Under the pieces are notes generated by a model. That model was not told the origin of the DNA and ran no database searches. It saw only the letters and a list, made by a program, of their open reading frames with translations. The position numbers and the translations under genes were made by a program. A DNA stretch of 13,969 bases from Eubacterium sp. (lineage in GTDB: Bacteria; Bacillota; Clostridia; Lachnospirales; Lachnospiraceae), in NCBI GenBank assembly GCA_003520145.1, contig DOVJ01000113.1, positions 1 through 13,969 of the forward strand. The letters are read 5' to 3'. This document shows, piece by piece, positions 8,192 through 13,969 of the stretch; the first letter of the stretch is position 1, and the number at the start of each line of letters is the position of its first letter.

Positions 8192-11062
8192 ATGAACGTA
8201 AAAACAAGACGTCTTGTGAGCGCTATGCTGGTGCTGGTGCTTATCGCTACAGCTGTTTTTAAGACAGGTGTTCGTCCGGTTAAGGGCTATAGTGCGGCTC
8301 CTCAGTATACGATAACCGGAAAGAATGAATCGGTTCAGCTGGTTATTGAAAATGCTTCGGCTGATTCCGTAAAGAGTGTCAGCTGGAAGAATGGTGACAC
8401 AGTCAATGTCCTTTCTGACGAGGATATGGAGTATCTTGTCAGATATATGGATGGCAGGGTAAGGATAGATATCCCAGGTGTACCTGCAGGTGAGCATGAA
8501 GTGACTGTAGAACTTGAAGATAGTTCAATAGTTGCCAGCGTTGAGGTATCTGCATATGACAGATCCGGATATGCACACTTTAATTATACATCTGGTGTCG
8601 GTGCATATAACGACGATGGTACATTGAAGGACAATGCGATAGTCCTCTATGTTACCGATGATACTAAGAACACTGTTAGTGTTACATCTGCAGATGACGT
8701 AACTGTTACCGGTATCGGTAACATCCTTAACTCATCAGGTAAGGCTAATAATGGCAATAAGGATATCCTTAAGAAGCTTGCTGATGAAGGTAGACCGCTT
8801 GTTGTAAGAATAGTAGGTGCTGTTCATAATCTTACAGATGTGACAGATCCTTCAAGCACACCGCTTATCAATGGTCTTACTGCTTATGGTTCTACACAGA
8901 ACGGTGGTAACACTAAGGATCAGGGTGGTATGGCTCGTATGAGAGCTGCTAAGGATGTAACAATCGAAGGTATCGGTGAAGATGCTGTTGTCGATGGTTG
9001 GGGCTTCCACTTCATATGTGATTCAAGCGCTCCTGATTATGGTAAGAGCTTCGAAGTAAGAAACTTAACTTTCACTAACACTCCTGAGGATGCTGTTGGT
9101 ATGGAAGGTGAGCAGTCTGGTGGAAAGCTTACTGCAAGCGTAGAGAGATGCTGGATACATAACAACTCATTCTATCATGGCAGCTTTACTAAAACTAAAA
9201 CTACTGAATCTGATAAGGCTGAGGGCGATGGCTCATGTGACTTCAAGAGAGGTCAGTATCTTACAGTTGCTTATAACTACTTTGAAAACTGCCATAAGAC
9301 ATGTCTTGTAGGTGCATCTGATGACAATATGCAGTTCAATCTCACATATCACCATAACCTTCTGTATATGGTGGCTTCGAGATTCCCACTTTGTCGTCAG
9401 GCTAACGTTCATATGTATAACAATTATGTATTCGGACAGACTGATTATGCTATGAACACACGTGCAAATGCATATATATTCTCTGAATATAACCAGTTCT
9501 ATATGTGTAAGGCACCACAGGATGTTAAGTCTGGTGCTGTAAAGAGTTACAACGATGGCTTTGCAAGCTGCATACAGTCAAGCAAGCCGGGTACAATAGT
9601 TGATTCAAAGGATGCAATTGTTGCCAATGAGTGCAAAGATTCAGGTAACAACATAGATTACAGCAAGTTTGATACAGATTCGAATCTTTCATATATTCCA
9701 TCAGGTAATTATCTTCTTGATGAGGATCTTAACGATGTGGTATCTAATGTCTGTCAGAATGCAGGTGCACTTAATTGTGCTGATGCTGCAGCTAAGGAAT
9801 TCCTTCCATGGAATGTTCAGGCAACAACAGTTTCTGAGGATGTTACACTTACTCCTGGTAAGATAAACAAGGCTCCATACTCATTTGAGCTTACAAAGGC
9901 TGCTAAGGTAACAGCTACCTACTCAAGCGATACAGCTCTTTCGACAGGTCTTATTGTTAACGATAAGGGTGTCAGAGTGCTTTATGCAAGCGGTAGTGTG
10001 GTACTTGAGCCGGGTACATATTATGTACAGGCTGAGAACTTCCAGCCTGGTAAGAATGGTGCTCTTGGTACTTTCAAGGAAATTACCATAAACGAGCTTA
10101 AGTTTGAGATAACAGATGGTCAGGGTGGAGAACCAGGTGAAGAACCAGGTGAAGAGCCGGGTGAAGAGCCAGGTGAAAAGCCAGGTGAAGAGCCAGGTGG
10201 CGAACAAGGTGGAGATCAGGAACTTGAATCAGTATTCGAGTACAATGTTACAGAGAGCGGTCTTGCCGGTAATGATTATGTTGTTGTCGGAGCTGACAGT
10301 AATCTTAAGAAAATAAGCAGAAGCTATGATGATAAGGATTTCACACAGGCTATCAAGATGGAATCTAAGACATCTATCACTGTAAGTCCTGCTGTTGATG
10401 GAACGCTCACACTTGTATTCAATGCAGCTGCTTCACATACTGTTAAGGTGGATGATGTTAAGTATGATATACCTGAAGATGGTATATTTACTATAGATCT
10501 CACAGCAGGTGAGCATGTGATCACAAAGGGTACAACAGATACACATCTGTTCTATATGGCATATGGATCAAGTACTAACGAGGAACCAGAAGGTCCTGGA
10601 GAGCAGGAAGTTACATATGAAGTAGATCCTGATTCAGTATTGACTTATACTGAGGGTGAAGATGGATTCACAGTAAGAGTTCACAGAAGTGCAGATGACG
10701 ATCTTACCTTTGGTAAGTTTGCAACTGCAGCTATGGATGGAGTTGCACTTTCGGAAGATGAATATGAGAAGGAAGCAGGAAGCCTTATACTTACTGTTAA
10801 GAAATCTGCACTTGAATCTCTTGCAGAAGGCATGCACACACTTACTGTAGTATTCGATGATGGCAGCTTGGATATAGAATTCGAAGTTGTGAAGTCTGCT
10901 GGTGCTGATGATAATAATACATCAGGAAATACTGTTTCTAATAACACTAATTCAGGTACTACAGCTCCTAAGACTGGAGATAATGCTTCGGTTATGTTCT
11001 TCATCATGATTCTTTGCGCTTCAGGTGCAGCAATTATGGTTACAAGAAGAAAGAGAATTTAG
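8192..11062 (+). CDS. Secreted, wall-anchored multi-module pectate lyase (PL1)
   Basis: This enzyme should cleave polygalacturonate in pectin by Ca2+-dependent beta-elimination at the cell surface. The 956 residues begin with a signal peptide (KTRR, then a hydrophobic stretch to about 23, with possible cleavage near GYSA, 32-35). A beta-rich Ig-like region follows (about 36-122), then the parallel beta-helix PL1 domain (about 125-540). By comparison with PelC, Ca2+ ligands D346 and D350 (DGSCD), K369 (HKTCLVG) and the RxPxxR motif R397/R402 with catalytic R397 are all present. Then come a beta-sandwich-like segment (545-640), a GEEP repeat linker (645-672), a second beta module (about 680-792) and an X2-like module (about 806-900). 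A Ser/Thr/Asn-rich stretch leads to PKTGD (926-930), a hydrophobic helix and TRRKRI, a sortase-type signal with Ala in place of Leu. AAGGAGG (8179-8185) sets the start. Module assignments beyond PL1 are inference. Confidence 0.93.
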   Translation: MNVKTRRLVSAMLVLVLIATAVFKTGVRPVKGYSAAPQYTITGKNESVQLVIENASADSVKSVSWKNGDTVNVLSDEDMEYLVRYMDGRVRIDIPGVPAGEHEVTVELEDSSIVASVEVSAYDRSGYAHFNYTSGVGAYNDDGTLKDNAIVLYVTDDTKNTVSVTSADDVTVTGIGNILNSSGKANNGNKDILKKLADEGRPLVVRIVGAVHNLTDVTDPSSTPLINGLTAYGSTQNGGNTKDQGGMARMRAAKDVTIEGIGEDAVVDGWGFHFICDSSAPDYGKSFEVRNLTFTNTPEDAVGMEGEQSGGKLTASVERCWIHNNSFYHGSFTKTKTTESDKAEGDGSCDFKRGQYLTVAYNYFENCHKTCLVGASDDNMQFNLTYHHNLLYMVASRFPLCRQANVHMYNNYVFGQTDYAMNTRANAYIFSEYNQFYMCKAPQDVKSGAVKSYNDGFASCIQSSKPGTIVDSKDAIVANECKDSGNNIDYSKFDTDSNLSYIPSGNYLLDEDLNDVVSNVCQNAGALNCADAAAKEFLPWNVQATTVSEDVTLTPGKINKAPYSFELTKAAKVTATYSSDTALSTGLIVNDKGVRVLYASGSVVLEPGTYYVQAENFQPGKNGALGTFKEITINELKFEITDGQGGEPGEEPGEEPGEEPGEKPGEEPGGEQGGDQELESVFEYNVTESGLAGNDYVVVGADSNLKKISRSYDDKDFTQAIKMESKTSITVSPAVDGTLTLVFNAAASHTVKVDDVKYDIPEDGIFTIDLTAGEHVITKGTTDTHLFYMAYGSSTNEEPEGPGEQEVTYEVDPDSVLTYTEGEDGFTVRVHRSADDDLTFGKFATAAMDGVALSEDEYEKEAGSLILTVKKSALESLAEGMHTLTVVFDDGSLDIEFEVVKSAGADDNNTSGNTVSNNTNSGTTAPKTGDNASVMFFIMILCASGAAIMVTRRKRI
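10124..10207 (+). repeat. 12-bp tandem repeat encoding a GEEP linker
   Basis: Seven 12-bp units encode GGEP, GEEP, GEEP, GEEP, GEKP, GEEP and GGEQ (residues 645-672 of the pectate lyase). The DNA units differ mainly at third positions (gaa/gag, cca/ccg). The result is an acidic, proline-spaced flexible linker between the catalytic half and the C-terminal modules. Tandem 12-bp units can gain or lose copies without shifting frame, so length may vary between strains. Confidence 0.9.
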
Positions 11063-11089
11063 TACTAAAATAAGAACAAAAAAAATCTG

Positions 11090-11123
11090 GCCTGTCAAGA
11101 AAAAATACTTGACAGGCTTTTTT
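11090..11123 (+). terminator. Rho-independent terminator after the pectate lyase
   Basis: GCCTGTCAAG (11090-11099) pairs perfectly with CTTGACAGGC (11108-11117) around an 8-nt A-rich loop and is followed by six T (11118-11123). It starts 27 nt after the pectate lyase stop and should end the ilvA-transporter-lyase transcript. The A-run upstream (11078-11085) gives only weak potential for termination on the - strand. Its 3' arm contains the -35 box of the following promoter. Confidence 0.92.
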
Positions 11124-11137
11124 GTATGTTGTATCAT
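11109..11137 (+). promoter_or_regulatory. Probable promoter of ylxM-ffh, overlapping the terminator
   Basis: TTGACA (11109-11114) is a perfect -35 within the terminator's 3' arm. TATCAT (11132-11137) matches the -10 consensus at 5 of 6 positions, and the spacer is exactly 17 bp. The predicted start is near 11144, leaving a leader of only about 12 nt before the ylxM ATG (11156) and cutting into the GAGGTGG binding site (11142-11148). That tight leader is the weak point. GGTGAT at 11147-11152 would still be able to pair with 16S rRNA. Confidence 0.6.
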
Positions 11138-11155
11138 GGATGAGGTGGTGATATT

Positions 11156-11509
11156 ATGAATGATATAGAGAAAGCTTATCATCGTTCGATGTTATTTGAT
11201 TTTTACGGTGAATTGCTTACGGATCATCAGAGAGAAATCTATGATTCTTTTGTAAATGAAGACATATCCATATCGGAGATAGCTCTTATGCATGATAAGA
11301 CCAGACAGAGTGTGCATGACCTCATAAGGAGGATTGATGGCATACTTGAGGGTTATGAGAGCAAACTTCATATGATGGAGGTTTTTGAGGCCACCAAGCT
11401 TAAGATAGAGAAGATAAGATGTGAAGCTGAGAGTTTTTCTTCGGACGGACTTAAAGCTCACGTAGATAATGTCAGGATAATTGCCGATGAGATATTGGCA
11501 CAGCTGTGA
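11156..11509 (+). CDS. ylxM: YlxM-type SRP-associated helix-turn-helix protein
   Basis: This small predicted DNA-binding-fold protein is almost always encoded just before ffh in Firmicutes and is linked to SRP function. Work in streptococci suggests it modulates the SRP/FtsY GTPase cycle; that function is family knowledge and not visible here. The 117 residues match the family. After an RSMLFDFYGELLTDHQ opening (10-25) comes a sigma-region-4-like helix-turn-helix (about 22-65), with DISISEIALMHDKTRQSVHD (36-55) as turn and recognition helix. The C-terminal half is helical and charged. The start ATG is preceded by GAGGTGG at 8 nt. The stop lies 14 nt before the ffh ATG, so the two are coupled. 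Confidence 0.9.
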   Translation: MNDIEKAYHRSMLFDFYGELLTDHQREIYDSFVNEDISISEIALMHDKTRQSVHDLIRRIDGILEGYESKLHMMEVFEATKLKIEKIRCEAESFSSDGLKAHVDNVRIIADEILAQL

Positions 11510-11511
11510 TC

Positions 11512-11518
11512 GGGGAGG
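11512..11518 (+). promoter_or_regulatory. Ribosome binding site fixing the ffh start
   Basis: GGGGAGG sits 5 nt before ATG 11524. An in-frame GTG at 11506, overlapping the ylxM stop as GTGA, would give six extra residues but has no binding site. The protein family begins MAFxSL, so 11524 is the start. Confidence 0.85.
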
Positions 11519-11523
11519 ATCGG

Positions 11524-12894
11524 ATGGCATTTGATAGTTTAACATCTAAATTTCAGAATATATTCAAAAACCTAAGAGGCAAGGGTCGTCTGTCAGAAGA
11601 TGATGTTAAGGCCGCTATGAAGGAAGTTAAGATGGCACTTCTTGAGGCAGATGTTAACTTCAAGGTTGTCAAGACATTTGTCAAGAATGTGCAGGAGAGA
11701 GCTGTTGGTCAGGATGTGCTCAACGGTCTTAATCCGGGACAGATGGTTATCAAGATCGTTAACGAGGAACTTGTTACTCTTATGGGTTCTGAGATAACAC
11801 AGATCAATCTGTTGCCGCCTTCTGAGGTTTCTATCATCATGATGATGGGTCTTCAGGGTGCAGGTAAGACAACGACTGCTGCGAAGCTTGCCGGCAAGTT
11901 CAAGGCAAGCGGTAGGAAGCCACTTTTGGTTGCATGTGATATCTACAGACCTGCGGCTATTAAGCAGCTCGAGATCAACGCTGCTAAGATGAAAGTGGAA
12001 TCCTTCACGATGGGAGACCGCGTGAATCCTGTAGATATAGCTAAAGCTTCTTATGAGCATGCCAAGAAGAATGGACATAACGTAGTGATTCTTGATACTG
12101 CCGGTCGTCTTCATGTAGATGAGGACATGATGACCGAGCTTGAGAATATCAAGGCGGCTCTTCCTATAACAGCATCAATCCTCGTGGTTGACGCGATGAC
12201 CGGTCAGGATGCGGTCAATGTATCTGAGAATTTCAATTCTAAGATCGGTATAGACGGTGTCATACTTACTAAGCTTGATGGCGATACCAGAGGTGGTGCA
12301 GCGCTTTCTATTAAGTCTGTGACAGGAAAGCCGATACTGTATGTAGGTATGGGCGAGAAGTTGAGTGACCTTGAGCCATTCCACCCAGATCGTATGGCTT
12401 CGAGAATCTTAGGTATGGGCGATGTGCTCTCACTTATCGAGAAGGTTGAGAACCAGATCGATGAGCAGAAAGCCAAAGAGATGGAAGCTAAGCTTAAGAA
12501 GGCTGAATTTGACTTCAACGATTATCTTGATCAGATGCAGCAGATCCGTAATATGGGCGGTATATCATCAGTTATGGATATGCTTCCTAGTATGGGCGTG
12601 GCTGATGTCGATACAACAGGGCTTGATACAACAGGCGCTGAGAGCAACTTAAAGAGAGTTGAGGCGATAATACTCTCTATGACTAAGGAGGAGCGCGCTA
12701 AGCCGTCACTTATCAATCCTTCGAGAAAGAAGAGGATTGCTGCTGGTGCAGGCGTCGACATAGTAGAAGTTAACCGTCTTATGAAGCAGTTCGATCAGAT
12801 GAAGCAGCTCATGAAGATGATGCCTAACATGATGGGGCAGATGAACAAGAAGGGCAGAGGCGGTTTCAAGCTTCCTTTCGGAAAGCTCTTTTAA
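11524..12894 (+). CDS. ffh: Signal recognition particle protein Ffh (SRP54)
   Basis: This GTPase binds signal peptides and SRP RNA and targets nascent membrane and secreted proteins to FtsY. The 456 residues are full length. The N domain (about 1-88) opens MAFDSLTSKFQ. The G domain has G1 GLQGAGKTT (109-117), YRPAA (141-145), G3 DTAGR (191-195) and G4 TKLD (249-252). The methionine-rich M domain spans about 325-440. Its SRP-RNA-binding motif is SRKKRIAAGAG (400-410), and a Met cluster at 426-440 forms part of the signal-peptide groove. An Asp/Thr/Gly-rich insert (about 360-372) sits in the finger-loop region. No SRP RNA gene is seen in the window. rpsP follows after 62 nt. I see no terminator in that gap. 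Confidence 0.97.
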   Translation: MAFDSLTSKFQNIFKNLRGKGRLSEDDVKAAMKEVKMALLEADVNFKVVKTFVKNVQERAVGQDVLNGLNPGQMVIKIVNEELVTLMGSEITQINLLPPSEVSIIMMMGLQGAGKTTTAAKLAGKFKASGRKPLLVACDIYRPAAIKQLEINAAKMKVESFTMGDRVNPVDIAKASYEHAKKNGHNVVILDTAGRLHVDEDMMTELENIKAALPITASILVVDAMTGQDAVNVSENFNSKIGIDGVILTKLDGDTRGGAALSIKSVTGKPILYVGMGEKLSDLEPFHPDRMASRILGMGDVLSLIEKVENQIDEQKAKEMEAKLKKAEFDFNDYLDQMQQIRNMGGISSVMDMLPSMGVADVDTTGLDTTGAESNLKRVEAIILSMTKEERAKPSLINPSRKKRIAAGAGVDIVEVNRLMKQFDQMKQLMKMMPNMMGQMNKKGRGGFKLPFGKLF

Positions 12895-12941
12895 TCAATG
12901 GTGACAATGGATAATATCCTTTGACATATATACAATAATCT

Positions 12942-12948
12942 AAGGAGG
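12942..12948 (+). promoter_or_regulatory. Ribosome binding site fixing a GTG start for rpsP
   Basis: AAGGAGG lies 8 nt before GTG 12957. A GTG at 12948 in the same frame overlaps this site, so it cannot be the start. Family members begin M(A)VKIRLKR, which agrees with 12957. A TTGACA at 12921-12926 upstream has no -10 at a workable distance. Confidence 0.88.
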
Positions 12949-12956
12949 TGAAAAAA

Positions 12957-13199
12957 GTGGTAAAGATTAGATTAAAGAGATTGGGACAGAAGAAGAATCC
13001 TATATACAGAATCGTAGTTGCTGATGAGAGATCACCAAGAAACGGTAGATTCATAGAGGAAATCGGAACTTATAATCCTAACAATGAACCAAGTTCTTTC
13101 ACTGTTAACGAAGAGGCTGCTAAGAAGTGGCTTTCTAACGGTGCTCAGCCTACAGAGGTTGTTAACAAGATCTTCAAGAACGCAGGTATCGTTAAGTAA
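12957..13199 (+). CDS. rpsP: 30S ribosomal protein S16
   Basis: This small-subunit protein binds 16S rRNA and is needed for 30S assembly. The 80 residues, starting at GTG, cover the whole family: VKIRLKRLGQKKNPIYRIVV (2-21), ADERSPRNGRFIEEIGTYNP (22-41) and a C-terminal helix containing EEAAKKWLSNGAQPTE (52-67). The ffh-rpsP-khpA-rimM order is standard in Firmicutes and ties secretion to ribosome maturation. It starts 62 nt after ffh, in a gap without a terminator. A weak TGGATA-17-TACAAT pair (12908-12936) might add transcription. khpA follows after 20 nt. Confidence 0.97.
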   Translation: MVKIRLKRLGQKKNPIYRIVVADERSPRNGRFIEEIGTYNPNNEPSSFTVNEEAAKKWLSNGAQPTEVVNKIFKNAGIVK

Positions 13200-13219
13200 T
13201 CATTGGGAGGTGTATCTAT

Positions 13220-13447
13220 ATGAAACAATTAGTTGAAGTAATTGCTAAAGCATTGGTTGATCATCCTGATGAGGTTGTTGTTAACGAGATTGTTAAGGAT
13301 AAGATTACGATTATCGAACTTAAGGTTGCTCCTGGCGACATAGGTAAAGTAATCGGAAAACAAGGCAGGATTGCTAAGTCAATCAGAGCTATGGTTAAAG
13401 CAGTGGCTGTCAAAGAAAACAAGAAAGTTGTTGTTAACATTATGTAA
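13220..13447 (+). CDS. khpA: KH-domain RNA-binding protein KhpA (YlqC)
   Basis: This 75-residue single-KH protein partners with KhpB/EloR in several Firmicutes and affects cell elongation and small-RNA binding; that is family knowledge. The GxxG loop that contacts RNA is GKQG (46-49) within GKVIGKQGRIAKSIR (42-56), followed by the helix and a final strand (KKVVVNIM, 68-75). Start ATG 13220 has GGGAGG (13205-13210) 9 nt upstream. It sits between rpsP and rimM as usual. The next element is a hairpin that begins at its stop codon. Confidence 0.95.
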   Translation: MKQLVEVIAKALVDHPDEVVVNEIVKDKITIIELKVAPGDIGKVIGKQGRIAKSIRAMVKAVAVKENKKVVVNIM

Positions 13448-13486
13448 TTATAACCTCGGAACCTTTTTCCGAGGTTATAATAGTTT
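13447..13486 (+). terminator. Hairpin terminator after khpA
   Basis: ATTATAACCTCGG (13447-13459) pairs perfectly with CCGAGGTTATAAT (13469-13481) over 13 bp around a 9-nt loop. The arm begins in the last base of the khpA stop codon. Only four T follow in a row, after AG, so termination may be partial. It separates khpA from rimM within a cluster usually read as one operon. Confidence 0.7.
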
Positions 13487-13498
13487 TATTCCAGCGTG

Positions 13499-13521
13499 CA
13501 AGTCTCGCGGTGCGAGACTTG
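13499..13521. repeat. Perfect 10-bp hairpin ahead of rimM
   Basis: CAAGTCTCGC (13499-13508) and GCGAGACTTG (13512-13521) are perfect inverted repeats with a GGT loop. No T-run follows, so it is not a standard intrinsic terminator. It ends 20 nt before the rimM ATG and 9 nt before its binding site. It could be an mRNA-stabilising or processing stem, a translation modulator, or a dispersed palindromic repeat like the hairpin at 17-31. Confidence 0.6.
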
Positions 13522-13541
13522 AAGGATTAACAGGAGTTACT

Positions 13542-13969
13542 ATGGTTGAATACTTAAGAGTCGGGGTTCTTCAGAAACCTCACGGCATACATGGAGAAGT
13601 GAAAGTATATCCGACAACCTCGGACCTTGACAGATATGATGAACTTAAGGAAGTATATCTTGAGAAGGGCGATAAGAGAATAGCCACAGAAGTGGAGCAG
13701 GTGAAGTATTTTAAAGGACTTGCAATAGTGAAACTTAAGGGCATAGACACGCCTGAAGACATGATTAAGTTCCAGGGCTACGACCTTATGATCCATAGGA
13801 GTGATGCGACGCCTCTTGGCGAAGACGAGAATTACATAGGCGATCTGATAGGCCTGGTGGCTTATGATGAGTCTGGTAACAAAGTGGGTGTCCTTAAAGA
13901 TGTCTACGAGACAGGCGCTAAGGATGTATATGTGTTTGCACGCGAAGGTAAGCAGGATCTTCTTCTTCC
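13542..13969 (+). CDS. rimM: 16S rRNA processing protein RimM (3' truncated by window edge)
   Basis: This ribosome maturation factor binds S19 and helps 30S head assembly. The window holds 142 complete codons of a gene usually about 170 codons long. The N-terminal RimM domain (about 1-85) opens VEYLRVGVLQKPHGIHGEVK (2-21), the most diagnostic stretch. The PRC-barrel domain begins near YIGDLIGLVAYDESGNKVG (98-116) and continues with VYVFAREGKQDLLL at the edge, just before the usual Pro. CAGGAG (13531-13536) lies 5 nt before ATG. trmD and rplS would be expected next, but they are outside the window. Confidence 0.95.
   Translation, partial: MVEYLRVGVLQKPHGIHGEVKVYPTTSDLDRYDELKEVYLEKGDKRIATEVEQVKYFKGLAIVKLKGIDTPEDMIKFQGYDLMIHRSDATPLGEDENYIGDLIGLVAYDESGNKVGVLKDVYETGAKDVYVFAREGKQDLLL

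Noticed and set aside
9923..10207. Minus-strand frame with repeated TWLF units
   Set aside because: It is the antisense shadow of the GEEP-coding repeat and the flanking lyase sequence, with no binding site and no homology signal.
10116..10316. Plus-strand alternative frame with repeated VKSQ units
   Set aside because: It is the other-frame reading of the same 12-bp repeat inside the intact pectate lyase.
11506..11523. GTG start giving Ffh six extra N-terminal residues
   Set aside because: No ribosome binding site serves it. GGGGAGG is placed for ATG 11524, and the family starts MAFxSL.
11593..12114. Minus-strand frame of 173 codons opposite ffh
   Set aside because: It lies wholly within the Ffh N and G domains, which are intact on the + strand, and shows no recognisable product.
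12921..12926. TTGACA before rpsP as a promoter -35
   Set aside because: A -10 box at 16-18 bp would fall on the AAGGAGG binding site, and no TATAAT-like sequence is there.
13476..13481. Perfect TATAAT upstream of rimM
   Set aside because: It is part of the khpA terminator's 3' arm and has neither a -35 at 16-18 bp nor a TG extension.

Overview
The window is a bacterial chromosome segment, almost certainly from a low-to-mid GC Firmicute of the class Clostridia. The family looks like Lachnospiraceae (Butyrivibrio/Lachnospira-like). This rests on the gene order, strong AGGAGG-type ribosome binding sites, the protein sequences, and a secreted pectate lyase with a Gram-positive wall-sorting tail. 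The genus is inference. All recognised genes lie on the + strand. I see no phage, insertion sequence, CRISPR array, rRNA or tRNA.

Region 1 (1-277) has no convincing gene. It holds two stacked hairpins (17-31 and 36-91), a weak 43-codon reading frame and a short stem just before rnc. Region 2 (278-5551) is the block rnc - smc - ftsY: RNase III, the chromosome-condensing SMC ATPase and the SRP receptor GTPase. Region 3 (5586-11062) is accessory metabolism: a threonine ammonia-lyase with an ACT domain, a MATE-family exporter, and a 956-residue secreted multi-module PL1 pectate lyase ending in a PKTG-type sorting signal. It starts at a consensus promoter (TTGACA-16-TATAAT, extended -10) inside the last codons of ftsY and ends at a clear intrinsic terminator. 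Region 4 (11156-13969) returns to the housekeeping block ylxM - ffh - rpsP - khpA - rimM. The rimM gene runs off the window edge.

In many Firmicutes the rnc-smc-ftsY and ylxM-ffh-rpsP-(khpA)-rimM genes sit together as one SRP/ribosome-assembly cluster. Here the three-gene metabolic block separates ftsY from ylxM-ffh. The junction is rewired at both ends: a promoter is embedded in the ftsY 3' end, and a terminator's 3' arm supplies a perfect -35 box for the probable ylxM promoter. These two compact junctions are the most interesting things I see.

I do not see a new multi-gene defence or mobile system. Most of the window is well-known housekeeping genes with intact motifs. The points worth checking are regulatory (embedded promoters, hairpins), architectural (the pectate lyase modules and its repeat linker) and one start-codon choice (the MATE gene).
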